A stretch of DNA of 64,000 nt from Mesocentrotus franciscanus (Eukaryota; Echinodermata; Echinoidea; Camarodonta; Strongylocentrotidae). This document shows positions 15,501 through 29,749 of this stretch, piece by piece. The DNA is taken from contig CP137667.1 of the NCBI GenBank assembly GCA_037976565.1, positions 35,073,366 to 35,137,365 on the forward strand. Direction: 5' to 3'. The position numbers were made by a program, and so were the translations under genes. The notes under the pieces are model-generated. The model was not told where the DNA came from. It made no database searches and saw only the letters and a list, made by a program, of their open reading frames with translations. Numbering within the stretch: position 1 is the first letter of the stretch; every line of letters begins with the position of its first letter.

Positions 15501-18500
15501 ATTACCTATACCTAATACTATGAATACCAAAAAGAGACAATTACTGTTTTAAAATGAAAGAAAACCAGCACCTGACTGGGCGTGCCGTTCACCTACAATT
15601 TAAGGGACAGTGCCCCGTAGGCTCATCATTCACAGGTCACCATCTCCCAGCCAGTAATTACCAACACCTAATACCATGACTACCAAAAAGATACCATTTA
15701 ATGTTTTGAAATGCAAAAAATAAAAAGCACCTGACTGGGCGTGCCGTTCACCTACAATTTAAGGGACAGTGCCCCGTAGGCTCATTATTCACAGGTCACC
15801 ATCTCCCAGCCAGAAATTACCTACAACTAATATCATGGATACCAAAAAGAGACAATTCAATGTCTCAAAAATAAAAGAAAACTAGCACCTGGCTGGGCGT
15901 GCCGTTCACCTACAATTTAAGGGACAGTGCCCCGTAGGCTCGATCATCATTCACAGGTCACCATCTCCCAGCCAGTGATTTCCTACACCTAATACCTAAT
16001 ACCATGAATACCAAAAGAGATACAATCTAATGTTTTGAAATTAAAGAAAGAAAACTAGCACCTGACTGGGCGTGCCGTTCACCTATAATTTAAGGGACAG
16101 TGCCCCGTAGGCTCATCATTCACAGGTCACCATCTCCCAGCCAGTTATTACCTACAACTAATATCATGGATACCAACAAAGACAATTCAATGTCTCAAAA
16201 ATGAAAGAAAACTAGCACCTGGCTGGGCGTGCCGTTCACCTACAATTTAAGGGACAGTGCCCCGTAGGCTCATCATTCACAGGTCACCATCTCCCAGCCA
16301 GAAATTACCTACCCCTAAACCATGAATACCAAAAAGAGATACAATCTAATTTTTTGAAATTAAAGAAAGACAATGAGCAGCTGACTGGGCGTGCCGTTCA
16401 CCTACAATTTAAGGGACAGTGCCCCGTAGGCTCATCATTCACAGGTCACCATCCCCCAGCCAGTAATTACCTACACCTAATACCATGACTACCAAAAAGA
16501 GACAATTCAATGTCTCAAAAATGAAAGAAAACTAGCACCTGGCTGGGCGTGCCGTTCACCTATAATTTAAGGGACAGTGCCCCGTAGGCTCATCATTCAC
16601 AGGTCACCATCTCCCAGCCAGTTATTACCTACAACTAATATCATGGATACCAACAAAGACAATTCAATGTCTCAAAATGAAAGAAAACTAGCACCTGGCT
16701 GGGCGTGCCGTTCACCTACAATTTAAGGGACAGTGCCCCGTAGGCTCATCATTCACAGGTCACCATCTCCCAGCCAGTGATTTCCTACACCTAATAATCA
16801 TGGAAACCAAAGAGAGACAATTTAATGTCTCAAAAATGAAAGAAAACCAGCACCTGACTGGGCGTGCCGTTCACCTACAATTTAAGGGACAGTGCCCTGT
16901 AGGCTCATTATTCACAGGTCACCATCTCCCAGCCAGAAATTACCTACAACTAATATCATGGATACCAAAAAGAGACAATTCAATGTCTCAAAATAAAAGA
17001 AAACTAGCACCTGGCTGGGCGTGCCGTTCACCTACAATTTAAGGGACAGTGCCCCGTAGGCTCATCATTCATAGGTCACCATCTCCCAGCCAGTTATTAC
17101 CTACAATATCATGGATATTCAATGTCTCAAAATAAAAGAAAACTAGCACCTGACTGGGCGTGCCGTTCACCTACAATTTAAGGGACAGTGCCCCGTAGGC
17201 TCATCATTCACAGGTCACCATCTCCCAGCTAGTAATTACCTACACCTTATACTATGAATACCAAAAAGATACCATTTACGGTTTTGAAATGAAAGAAAAA
17301 CTAAAACCTGACTGGGCGTGCCGTTCACCTACACTTTAAAGGATATTGCCCCTTAAGCTCATCATTTACAGGTCACCATCTCCCAGCCAGTTATTACCTA
17401 TACCTAATACTATGACTACCAAAAAGATACCATTTAATGTTTTGAAATGCAAAAAATAAAAAGCACCTGACTGGGCGTGCCGTTCACCTACAATTTAAGG
17501 GACAGTGCCCGTAGGCTCATTATTCACAGGTCACCATCTCCCAGCCAGAAATTACCTACAATTAATATCATGGATACCAAAAAGAGACAATTCAATGTCA
17601 AAAAAATGAAAGAAACTAGCACCTGACTGGGTGTGCCGTTCACCTACAATTTAAGGGACAGTGCCCCGTAGGCTCATCATTCACAGGTCACCATCTCCCA
17701 GCCAGTAATTACCTACACCTAATACATGAATACCAAAAAGATACCATTTACTGTTTTAAAATGAAAGAAAACTAGCACCTGACTGGGCGTGCCGTTCACC
17801 TACAATTTAAGGGACAGTGCCCCGTAGGCTCATCATTCACAGGTCACCATCTCCCAGCCAGTAATTACCTACACCTAATACCATGACTACCAAAAAGATA
17901 CCATTTAATGTTTTGAAATGCAAAAAATAAAAAGCACCTGACTGGGCGTGCCGTTCACCTACAATTTAAGGGACAGTGCCCCGTAGGTTCATCATTCACA
18001 GGTCACCATCTCCCAGCCAGTGATTTCCTACACCTAATAATCATGGAAACCAAAGAGACAATTTAATGTCTCAAAAATAAAAGAAAACTAGCACCTGACT
18101 GGGCGTGCCGTTCACCTACAATTTAAGGGACAGTGCCCCGTAGGCTCATCATTCACAGGTCACCATCTCCCAGCCAGTAATTACCTACACCTAATAATCA
18201 TGGAAACCAAAGAGAGACAATTTAATGTCTCAAAAATGAAAGAAAACCAGCACCTGACTGGGCGTGCCGTTCACCTACAATTTAAGGGACAGTGCCCCGT
18301 AGGCTCATCATTCACAGGTCACCATCTCCCAGCCAGTAATTACCTACACCTAATACTATGAATACCAAAAAGATACAATTTAATGTTTTGAAATGAAAGA
18401 AAACTAGCACCTGACTGGGCGTGCCGTTCACCTACAATTTAAGGGACAGTGCCCCGTAGGCTCATCATTCACAGGTCACCATCTCCCAGCCAGTTATTAC

Positions 18501-21500
18501 CTACACCTAATACTATGAATACCAAAGAGACAATTAATGTTTTAAAATGAAAGAAAACTAGCACCTGACTGGGCGTGCCGTTCACCTACAATTTAAGGGA
18601 CAGTGCCCCGTAGGCTCATCATTCACAGGTCACCATCTCCCAGCCAGTAATTACCTACACCTAATACCATGACTACCAAAAAGATACCATTTAATGTTTT
18701 TAAATGAAAAAAATAAAAAGCACCTGACTGGGCGTGCCGTTCACCTACAATTTAAGGGACAGTGCCCCGTAGGCTCATTATTCACAGGTCACCATCTCCC
18801 AGCCAGAAATTACCTACAACTAATATCATGGATACCAAAAGAGACAATTCAATGTCTCAAAATAAAAGAAAACTAGCACCTGGCTGGGCGTGCCGTTCAC
18901 CTACAATTTAAGGGACAGTGCCCCGTAGGCTCATCATTCACAGGTCACCATCTCCCAGCCAGTGATTTACACCTAATACCTAATACCATGAATACCAAAA
19001 GAGATACAATCTAATGTTTTGAAATTAAAGAAAGAAAACTAGCACCTGACTGGGCGTGCCGTTCACCTACAATTTAAGGGACAGTGCCCCGTAGGCTCAT
19101 CATTCACAGGTCACCATCTCCCAGCCAGTAATTACCTACACCTTATACTATGAATACCAAAAAGATACCATTTAATGTTTTGAAATGAAAGAAAACTAAA
19201 ACCTGACTGGGCGTGCCGTTCACCTACAATTTAAAGGACAGTGCCCCGTAGGCTCATCATTCACAGGTCACCATCTCCCAGCCAGTTATTACCTATACCT
19301 AATACTATGAATACCAAAAAGAGACAATTACTGTTTTAAAATGAAAGAAAACCAGCACCTGACTGGGCGTGCCGTTCACCTACAATTTAAGGGACAGTGC
19401 CCCGTAGGCTCATCATTCACAGGTCACCATCTCCCAGCCAGTAATTACCTACACCTAATACCATGACTACCAAAAAGATACCATTTAATGTTTTGAAATG
19501 CAAAAAATAAAAAGCACCTGACTGGGCGTGCCGTTCACCTACAATTTAAGGGACAGTGCCCCGTAGGCTCATCATTCACAGGTCACCATCTCCCAGCCAG
19601 AAATTACCTACAACTAATATCATGGATACCAAAAGAGACAATTCAATGTCTCAAAATAAAAGAAAACTAGCACCTGGCTGGGCGTGCCGTTCACCTACAA
19701 TTTAAGGGACAGTGCCCCGTAGGCTCGATCATCATTCACAGGTCACCATCTCCCAGCCAGTGATTTCCTACACCTAATACCTAATACCATGAATACCAAA
19801 AGAGATACAATCTAATGTTTTGAAATTAAAGAAAGAAAACTAGCACCTGACTGGGCGTGCCGTTCACCTACAATTTAAGGGACAGTGCCCCGTAGGCTCA
19901 TCATTCACAGGTCACCATCTCCCAGCCAGTTATTACCTACAACTAATATCATGGATACCAACAAAGACAATTCAATGTCTCAAAAATGAAAGAAAACTAG
20001 CACCTGGCTGGGCGTGCCGTTCACCTACAATTTAAGGGACAGTGCCCCGTAGGCTCATCATTCACAGGTCACCATCTCCCAGCCAGAAATTACCTACCCC
20101 TAAACCATGAATACCAAAAAGAGATACAATCTAATTTTTTGAAATTAAAGAAAGACAATGAGCAGCTGACTGGGCGTGCCGTTCACCTACAATTTAAGGG
20201 ACAGTGCCCCGTAGGCTCATCATTCACAGGTCACCATCCCCCAGCCAGTAATTACCTACACCTAATACCATGACTACCAAAAAGAGACAATTCAATGTCT
20301 CAAAAATGAAAGAAAACTAGCACCTGGCTGGGCGTGCCGTTCACCTACAATTTAAGGGACAGTGCCCCGTAGGCTCATCATTCACAGGTCACCATCTCCC
20401 AGCCAGTTATTACCTACAACTAATATCATGGATACCAACAAAGACAATTCAATGTCTCAAAAATGAAAGAAAACTAGCACCTGGCTGGGCGTGCCGTTCA
20501 CCTACAATTTAAGGGACAGTGCCCCGTAGGCTCATCATTCACAGGTCACCATCTCCCAGCCAGTGATTACCTACACCTAATAATCATGGAAACCAAAGAG
20601 AGACAATTTAATGTCTCAAAATGAAAGAAAACTAGCACCTGACTGGGCGTGCCGTTCACCTACAATTTAAGGGACAGTGCCCTGTAGGCTCATTATTCAC
20701 AGGTCACCATCTCCCAGCCAGAAATTACCTACAACTAATATCATGGATACCAAAAAGAGACAATTCAATGTCTCAAAAATAAAAGAAAACTAGCACCTGG
20801 CTGGGCGTGCCGTTCACCTACAATTTAAGGGACAGTGCCCCGTAGGCTCATCATTCACAGGTCACCATCTCCCAGCCAGTTATTACCTACAATATCATGG
20901 ATATTCAATGTCTCAAAAATAAAAGAAAACTAGCACCTGACTGGGCGTGCCGTTCACCTACAATTTAAGGGACAGTGCCCCGTAGGCTCATCATTCACAG
21001 GTCACCATCTCCCAGCTAGTAATTACCTACACCTTATACTATGAATACCAAAAGATACCATTTATGTTTTGAAATGAAAGAAAACTAGCACCTGACTGGG
21101 CGTGCCGTTCACCTACACTTTAAAGGATATTGCCCCTTAAGCTCATCATTTACAGGTCACCATCTCCCAGCCAGTTATTACCTATACCTAATACTATGAA
21201 TACCAAAAAGATACCATTTAATGTTTTGAAATGCAAAAAATAAAAAGCACCTGACTGGGCGTGCCGTTCACCTACAATTTAAGGGACAGTGCCCCGTAGG
21301 CTCATCATTCACAGGTCACCATCTCCCAGCCAGTAATTACCTACAATTAATATCATGGATACCAAAAAGAGACAATTCAATGTCAAAAAAATGAAAGAAA
21401 CTAGCACCTGACTGGGTGTGCCGTTCACCTACAATTTAAGGGACAGTGCCCCGTAGGCTCATCATTCACAGGTCACCATCTCCCAGCCAGTAATTACCTA

Positions 21501-24500
21501 CACCTAATACCATGAATACCAAAAAGATACAATTTAATGTTTTAAAATGAAAGAAAACTAGCACCTGACTGGGCGTGCCGTTCACCTACAATTTAAGGGA
21601 CAGTGCCCCGTAGGCTCATCATTCACAGGTCACCATCTCCCAGCCAGTAATTACCTACACCTAATACCATGACTACCAAAAGATACAATTTAATGTTTTG
21701 AAATGAAAAAAAAAGCACCTGACTGGGCGTGCCGTTCACCTACAATTTAAGGGACAGTGCCCCGTAGGCTCATCATTCACAGGTCACCATCTCCCAGCCA
21801 GTGATTACCTACACCTAATAATCATGGAATACCAAAGAGAGACAATTTAATGTCTCAAAAATAAAAGAAACTAGCACCTGACTGGGCGTGCCGTTCACCT
21901 ACAATTTAAGGGACAGTGCCCCGTAGGCTCATCATTCACAGGTCACCATCTCCCAGCCAGTGATTACCTACACCTAATAATCATGGAAACCAAAGAGAGA
22001 CAATTTAATGTCTCAAAATGAAAGAAAACTAGCACCTGACTGGGCGTGCCGTTCACCTACAATTTAAGGGACAGTGCCCCGTAGGCTCATCATTCACAGG
22101 TCACCATCTCCCAGCCAGTAATTACCTACAACTAATATCATGGATACCAAAAAGAGACAATTCAATGTCTCAAAAATAAAAGAAAACTAGCACCTGGCTG
22201 GGCGTGCCGTTCACCTACAATTTAAGGGACAGTGCCCCGTAGGCTCATCATTCACAGGTCACCATCTCCCAGCCAGTTATTACCTACAATATCATGGATA
22301 TTCAATGTCTCAAAATAAAGAAAACTAGCACCTGGCTGGGCGTGCCGTTCACCTACAATTTAAGGGACAGTGCCCCGTAGGCTCATCATTCACAGGTCAC
22401 CATCTCCCAGCCAGTAATTACCTACACCTAATACTATGAATACCAAAAAGATACCATTTAATGTTTTGAAATGAAAGAAAAACTAAAACCTGACTGGGCG
22501 TGCCGTTCACCTACAATTTAAGGACAGTGCCCCGTAGGCTCATCATTCACAGGTCACCATCTCCCAGCCAGTTATTACCTATACCTAATACTATGAATAC
22601 CAAAAGAGACAATTAATGTTTTAAAATGAAAGAAAACCAGCACCTGACTGGGCGTGCCGTTCACCTACAATTTAAGGGACAGTGCCCCGTAGGCTCATCA
22701 TTCACAGGTCACCATCTCCCAGCCAGTAATTACCTACACCTAATACCATGACTACCAAAAAGATACCATTTTATGTTTTGAAATGAAAAATAAAAAGCAC
22801 CTGACTGGGCGTGCCGTTCACCTACAATTTAAGGGACAGTGCCCCGTAGGCTCATCATTCACAGGTCACCATCTCCCAGCCAGAAATTACCTACAACTAA
22901 TATCATGGATACCAAAAGAGACAATTCAATGTCTCAAAATAAAAGAAAACTAGCACCTGGCTGGGCGTGCCGTTCACCTACAATTTAAGGGACAGTGCCC
23001 CGTAGGCTCGATCATCATTCACAGGTCACCATCTCCCAGCCAGTGATTTCCTACACCTAATACCTAATACCATGAATACCAAAGAGAGATACAATCTAAT
23101 GTTTTGAAATTAAAGAAAGAAAACTAGCACCTGACTGGGCGTGCCGTTCACCTACAATTTAAGGGACAGTGCCCCGTAGGCTCATCATTCACAGGTCACC
23201 ATCTCCCAGCCAGTTATTACCTACAACTAATATCATGGATACCAACAAAGACAATTCAATGTCTCAAAAATGAAAGAAAACTAGCACCTGGCTGGGCGTG
23301 CCGTTCACCTACAATTTAAGGGACAGTGCCCCGTAGGCTCATCATTCACAGGTCACCATCTCCCAGCCAGAAATTACCTACCCCTAAACCATGAATACCA
23401 AAAAGAGATACAATCTAATTTTTTGAAATTAAAGAAAGACAATAGCACCTGACTGGGCGTGCCGTTCACCTACAATTTAAGGGACAGTGCCCCGTAGGCT
23501 CATCATTCACAGGTCACCATCTCCCAGCCAGTAATTACCTACACCTAATACCATGATACCAAAAAGAGACAATTCAATGTCTCAAAAATGAAAGAAAACT
23601 AGCACCTGGCTGGGCGTGCCGTTCACCTACAATTTAAGGGACAGTGCCCCGTAGGCTCATCATTCACAGGTCACCATCTCCCAGCCAGTTATTACCTACA
23701 ACTAATATCATGGATACCAACAAAGACAATTCAATGTCTCAAAAATGAAAGAAAACTAGCACCTGGCTGGGCGTGCCGTTCACCTACAATTTAAGGGACA
23801 GTGCCCCGTAGGCTCATCATTCACAGGTCACCATCTCCCAGCCAGTAATTACCTACACCTAATACCATGAATACCAAAGAGATACAATCTAATGTTTGAA
23901 ATTAAAGAAAGACAATAGCACCTGACTGGGCGTGCCGTTCACCTACAATTTAAGGGACAGTGCCCCGTAGGCTCATCATTCACAGGTCACCATCTCCCAG
24001 CCAGAAATTACCTACACCTAATACCATGAATACCAAAAAGATACAATCTAATGTTTTGAAATTAAAGAAAGACAACGAGCACCTGACTGGGCGTGCCGTT
24101 CACCTACAATTTAAGGGACAGTGCCCCGTAGGCTCATCATTCACAGGTCACCATCTCCCAGCCAGTAATTACCTACACCTAATACCATGACTACCCAAAA
24201 GATACCATTTAATGTTTTGAAATGAAAAAAATAAAAAGCACCTGACTGGGCGTGCCGTTCACCTACAATTTAAGGGACAGTGCCCCGTAGGCTCATCATT
24301 CACAGGTCACCATCTCCCAGCCAGTAATTACCTACAACTAATATCATGGATACCAAAAAGAGACAATTCAATGTCTCAAAAATGAAAGAAAACTAGCACC
24401 TGGCTGGGCGTGCCGTTCACCTACAATTTAAGGGACAGTGCCCGTAGGCTCATCATTCATAGGTCACCATCTCCCAGCCAGTTATTACCTACAATATCAT

Positions 24501-27500
24501 GGATATTCAATGTCTCAAAAATAAAAGAAAACTAGCACCTGACTGGGCGTGCCGTTCACCTACAATTTAAGGGACAGTGCCCCGTAGGCTCATCATTCAC
24601 AGGTCACCATCTCCCAGCCAGTAATTACCTACACCTAATACCATGAATACCAAAAAGATACCATTTAATGTTTTGAAATGAAAGAAAACTAGCACCTGAC
24701 TGGGCGTGCCGTTCACCTACAATTTAAGGACAGTGCCCGTAGGCTCATCATTCACAGGTCACCATCTCCCAGCCAGTTATTACCTACACCTAATAACATG
24801 AATACCAAAAAGATACCATTTAATGTTTTGAAATGAAAAAAAAAGCACCTGACTGGGCGTGCCGTTCACCTACAATTTAAGGGACAGTGCCCCGTAGGCT
24901 CATCATTCACAGGTCACCATCTCCCAGCCAGTAATTACCTACAACTAATATCATGGATACCAAAAAGAGACAATTCAATGTCTCAAAATAAAGAAAACTA
25001 GCATCTGGCTGGGCGTGCCGTTCACCTACAATTAAGGGACAGTGCCCCGTAGGCTCGATCATCATTCACAGGTCACCATCTCCCAGCCAGTGATTTCCTA
25101 CACCTAATACCTAATACCATGAATACCAAAAGAGATACAATCTAATGTTTTGAAAAAAGAAAGAAAACTAGCACCTGACTGGGCGTGCCGTTCACCTACA
25201 ATTTAAGGGACAGTGCCCCGTAGGCTCATCATTCACAGGTCACCATCTCCCAGCCAGTTATTACCTACAACTAATATCATGGATACCAACAAAGACAATT
25301 CAATGTCTCAAAAATGAAAGAAAACTAGCACCTGGCTGGGCGTGCCGTTCACCTACAATTTAAGGGACAGTGCCCCGTAGGCTCATCATTCACAGGTCAC
25401 CATCTCCCAGCCAGTAATTACCTACACCTAAACCATGAATACCAAAAAGAGATACAATCTAATTTTGAAATTAAAGAAAGAAAACTAGCACCTGACTGGG
25501 CGTGCCGTTCACCTACAATTTAAGGGACAGTGCCCCGTAGGCTCATCATTCACAGGTCACCATCTCCCAGCCAGTAATTACCTACACCTAATACCATGAC
25601 TACCAAAAAGAGACAATTCAATGTCTCAAAATGAAAGAAAACTAGCACCTGGCTGGGCGTGCCGTTCACCTACAATTTAAGGGACAGTGCCCCGTAGGCT
25701 CATCATTCACAGGTCACCATCTCCCAGCCAGTTATTACCTACAACTAATATCATGGATACCAACAAAGACAATTCAATGTCTCAAAAATGAAAGAAAACT
25801 AGCACCTGGCTGGGCGTGCCGTTCACCTACAATTTAAGGGACAGTGCCCCGTAGGCTCATCATTCACAGGTCACCATCTCCCAGCCAGTTATTACCTACA
25901 ACTAATATCATGGATACCAACAAAGACAATTCAATGTCTCAAAAATGAAAGAAAACTAGCACCTGGCTGGGCGTGCCGTTCACCTATAATTTAAGGGACA
26001 GTGCCCCGTAGGCTCATCATTCACAGGTCACCATCTCCCAGCCAGTTATTACCTACAACTAATACCATGGATACCAAAAAGACAAATCAATGTCTCAAAA
26101 TGAAAGAAAACTAGCACCTGACTGGGCGTGCCGTTCACCTACAATTTAAGGGACAGTGCCCGTAGGCTCATCATTCACAGGTCACCATCTCCCAGCCAGT
26201 TATTACCTACACCTAATACCATGATACCAAAAAGACAATTTAATGTCTCAAAAATGAAAGAAAACTAGCACCTGACTGGGCGTGCCGTTCACCTACAATT
26301 TAAGGGACAGTGCCCCGTAGGCTCATCATTCACAGGTCACCATCTCCCAGCCAGTTATTACCTACAACTAATATCATGGATACCAACAAAGACAATTCAA
26401 TGTCTCAAAATGAAAGAAAACTAGCACCTGGCTGGGCGTGCCGTTCACCTATAATTTAAGGGACAGTGCCCCGTAGGCTCATCATTCACAGGTCACCATC
26501 TCCCAGCCAGTTATTACCTACAACTAATATCATGGATACCAACAAAGACAATTCAATGTCTCAAAAATGAAAGAAAACTAGCACCTGGCTGGGCGTGCCG
26601 TTCACCTATAATTTAAGGGACAGTGCCCCGTAGGCTCATCATTCACAGGTCACCATCTCCCAGCCAGTTATTACCTACAACTAATATCATGGATACCAAC
26701 AAAGACAATTCAATGTCTCAAAAAAAAAGAAAACTAGCACCTGACTGGGCGTGCCGTTCACCTACAATTTAAGGGACAGTGCCCCGTAGGCTCATCATTC
26801 ACAGGTCACCATCTCCCAGCCAGTTATTACCTACAACTAATATCATGGATACCAAAAAGACAATTCAATGTCTCAAAATGAAAGAAAACTAGCACCTGAC
26901 TGGGCGTGCCGTTCACCTACAATTTAAGGAACAGTGCCCCGTAGGCTCATCATTCACAGGTCACCATCTCCCAGCCAGTTATTACCTACAACTAATATCA
27001 TGGATACCAAAAAGAGACAATTCAATGTCTCAAAAATGAAAGAAAACTAGCACCTGGCTGGGCGTGCCGTTCACCTACAATTTAAGGGACAGTGCCCCGT
27101 AGGCTCATCATTCACAGGTCACCATCTCCCAGCCAGTAATTACCTACACCTAATAACATGAATACCAAAAAGATACAATTTAATGTTTTGAAATGAAAGA
27201 AAACTAGCACCTGACTGGGCGTGCCGTTCACCTACAATTTAAGGGACAGTGCCCGTAGGCTCATCATTCACAGGTCACCATCTCCCAGCCAGTTATTACC
27301 TATACCTAATACCATGAATACCAAAAAGAGAAAATTACTGTTTTAAAATGAAAGAAAACTAGCACCTGACTGGGCGTGCCGTTCACCTACAATTTAAGGG
27401 ACAGTGCCCCGTAGGCTCATCATTCACAGGTCACCAGCTCCCAGCCAGTAATTACCTACACCTAATACCATGACTACCAAAAAGATACCATTTAATTTTT

Positions 27501-27775
27501 TGAAATTAAAGAAAGAAAACGAGCACCTGACTGGGCGTGCTGTTCACCTACAATTTAAGGGACAGTGCCCCGTAGGCTCATCATTCACAGGTCACCATCT
27601 CCCAGCCAGTGATTTCCTACACCTAATACCATGGATACCAAAGAGACAATTTAATGTCTCAAAAATAAAAGAAAACTAGCACCTGGCTGAGCGTGCCGTT
27701 CACCTACAATTTAAGGGACAGTGCCCCATAGGCTCATCATTCAAAGGACACCTTCTCCTAGCCAATAATTACCTT
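9565..27775. repeat. 18.2-kb satellite array, ~157-bp monomer, ~115 copies
   Basis: Successive cores starting at 9783, 9941, 10098 and 10256 give monomers of 157-158 bp. Indels in the spacer make some units a few bases shorter. Each unit has an ~86-bp core that is nearly identical throughout, from CTGACTGGG or CTGGCTGGG through GGGACAGTGCCCCGTAGG to CTCCCAGCCAG. This is followed by an A-rich, variable ~70-bp spacer. Spacers fall into at least two classes: one with GAGACAATTCAATGTCTC (a 6-bp stem, 6-nt loop hairpin), the other with GATACCATTTAATGTTTTG. The terminal units are degenerate (9565-9650 and 27680-27775), as expected at satellite edges. Unit length is not a multiple of three and spacers carry stops, so the short frames reading through the core are not genes. 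Confidence 0.97.
13320..25060. repeat. Higher-order repeat organisation inside the satellite (~1.89 kb, 12 monomers)
   Basis: Rare monomer variants recur at fixed long intervals. The shortened spacer ATATCATGGATATTCAATG occurs near 13326, 15212, 17104, 20890, 22288 and 24490. The variant CACCATCCCCCAGCC occurs near 14555, 16449 and 20236. The insertion GGCTCGATCATCATT occurs near 15938, 19722, 23006 and 25052. Intervals of about 1886-1893 bp and 3784-3787 bp correspond to 12 and 24 monomers of ~157 bp. Later intervals (1398, 2046, 2202, 3284) show rearranged blocks. Confidence 0.8.
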
Positions 27776-27779
27776 AAAT

Positions 27780-29735
27780 ATACATTACAATGCCACGACA
27801 ACTAGAAAAGAAAAGCCTTAAGATAATCTTCACAGGAAATTGCTCTTAAAGAAAGCAGAAAAATGAAGGGAGCAGATTGGTGAAATTTTGAACGAAATCG
27901 GACAATCATTAAGGTTATGACTTTTTGAAAGGTGTAATCAAGTTCAAATTGCCTGATCGGTAATGTCGCTGTGATGTAGTGGCAGACAACTATTCAGCTA
28001 AGTCTAACACACAATGGTAATAAAATGTAAATTTTTCAAAATGTATGACCCAGGGGATTTTTTTCTTATAGAGGACCTATAGTGATATGCTATCCATAAT
28101 ACATTTTACGTAGTACCCTATGAGAGAAGGCGCTCAGGAGAAAAGCAAATATATTTGTACATGACAAATTGGAGAGTTGTCCATAATTACAATGCAATCA
28201 ACTGATCAAATTACAAATTTGAAATTCATACTGATGTCATTCCGTTTTTTATATTTTTGTTCTTTATACAAAAGAAGTCATTATAAAGATTGAATTGCCT
28301 TTTAAGTTATTAATCTCCTTTTCTATAACTTTGATGATTACAACGATTCTTGCAAAAAAATTGAAATTTAATGTTCAACATACAATCTCGCATCAATACA
28401 TCCTCTACTCCAGAAAGGTGTAAATATATACAAGAGTAAACATCCTTCTGGCACTCAGATGATATAAGAATCATTCAGACAAAGGGAATAATTTGTGCAT
28501 TATATCAATCATATATATATATATATATCTAAAGAAAGAAAAAGGGAATCCTTGTATTTAATTTTTGAAAATCTGACAGTGTTAAAACATGGTGAGAAGG
28601 AAAATAGGGTGAAAAGGGAAAAAAATTAAAGATCGCTTTTGCAGTAAAAAGTTACAAAACAAAGCCCATTTATAATGCAGACCCCTTTCATGTTGAATGA
28701 AAAATAAAAGAGAAATAGAATGGTCTGCATCCTTTATGGGGGAAACTGTTTTTAAAAAAATCAAATTCATGTTCCATTTCACCCATAGTGTTCCCATTCA
28801 CTTTGTTTTATAGTACAGTATTCGAATAAGCAAATCTAGATTTTAACAAAAATTAATGTAAAGAAAAATACGAGGAATCGCAAATCTTGCTTTTAATGCC
28901 ATATGCAGTAGTATCCCACTAGCTAATCAAGTTTTAAATCAGATGTAGAGTATTCCATGTTCAACGAAGGAAATCGAGAACTACAATCATAAATAGAGAG
29001 ATATAGGCAAAAAAAGATTCTTGCTAATGATTTTATTTATCCTATTTAAGCAAGCAAATCTAGATTCGATAAGTCATAATCATAAATAGTGAGCAAGAAA
29101 GTGTGAGAGATAGGAAGGAATGGGGAAAGGGGGAACATATGACGGGTCTTGATTTAGAGCTGATATACAGGAAGTTATAATCGCAGAAAGTAACAAGGGA
29201 AGCTAGAATAAAATATGACTTTATACCAACAAAAATGAATCTGACAAACAGTATTCAAACAGCAAAGTCAGATTTGATATAAAAATGATGAGAATTTTTT
29301 TTTCAAGATGAGAAAGACAAGGAATATTGCTTTGTATCAAATGACGTACAATATTTGAACAAGCAAATCAAATGTATTGTAGAGAAACAATAACATCTAG
29401 ATTCAGTAAGTCAAACTGGCAATATCAGGGAAAATAAGGAAAATATCCTTATTAATCAAAAATTCAGATGTATATATGAAAATTCGCAACTACAAACAGT
29501 TACCAGAGAGATTAAAAGTTCATGCAATGAATGAAATATTTAGTACCACAGTGCAAAGTAGATTCTACAAGTCATAACAAAGATAAAAAGAAAGAGGAAT
29601 CCTCTATGATTGGAACCTAAAATATGACCTAATCAAGGCAAGGAAGCACACCTAAATGTAATTCATTACTAGCAAATGGGAAAGTTAATCATACTTAAAG
29701 TAAACATGACAAATCTGATATAAAATATTTTAAAA
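27780..29735. repeat. Old ~90-bp repeat, right flank of the satellite
   Basis: After the last degenerate monomer the sequence is AT-rich with no recognisable gene. From about 28820 it again shows the AAGCAAATCTAGATT / GATAAGTCATAA motif (28827, 29051, 29260, 29361). A late copy (CAAACATGCAAGTCGG, then TTTGATAGGTCATG) lies near 31420. A short AT dinucleotide run lies at 28511-28528. Confidence 0.55.
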
Positions 29736-29749
29736 AGAAAGAAATAGAG

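Noticed and set aside
14363..27679. Recurrent open frames such as HLTGRAVHLQFKGQCPVG across the satellite, looking like a protein repeat family
   Set aside because: The monomer is ~157 bp, not a multiple of three, spacers have stops in every frame, and no frame spans two monomers for long. The similarity of frames only reflects the conserved DNA core.
9565..27775. Conserved repeats with variable spacers, superficially like a CRISPR array
   Set aside because: Repeat core is ~86 bp, spacers are related to each other and fall in classes, no cas genes exist, and the context is an animal genome with introns.
9565..27775. Hammerhead ribozyme in the satellite core (minus strand ATGATGAGCC next to a GCC/GGC stem)
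   Set aside because: The required CTGATGA context and the GAAA strand after stem II are missing on either strand.
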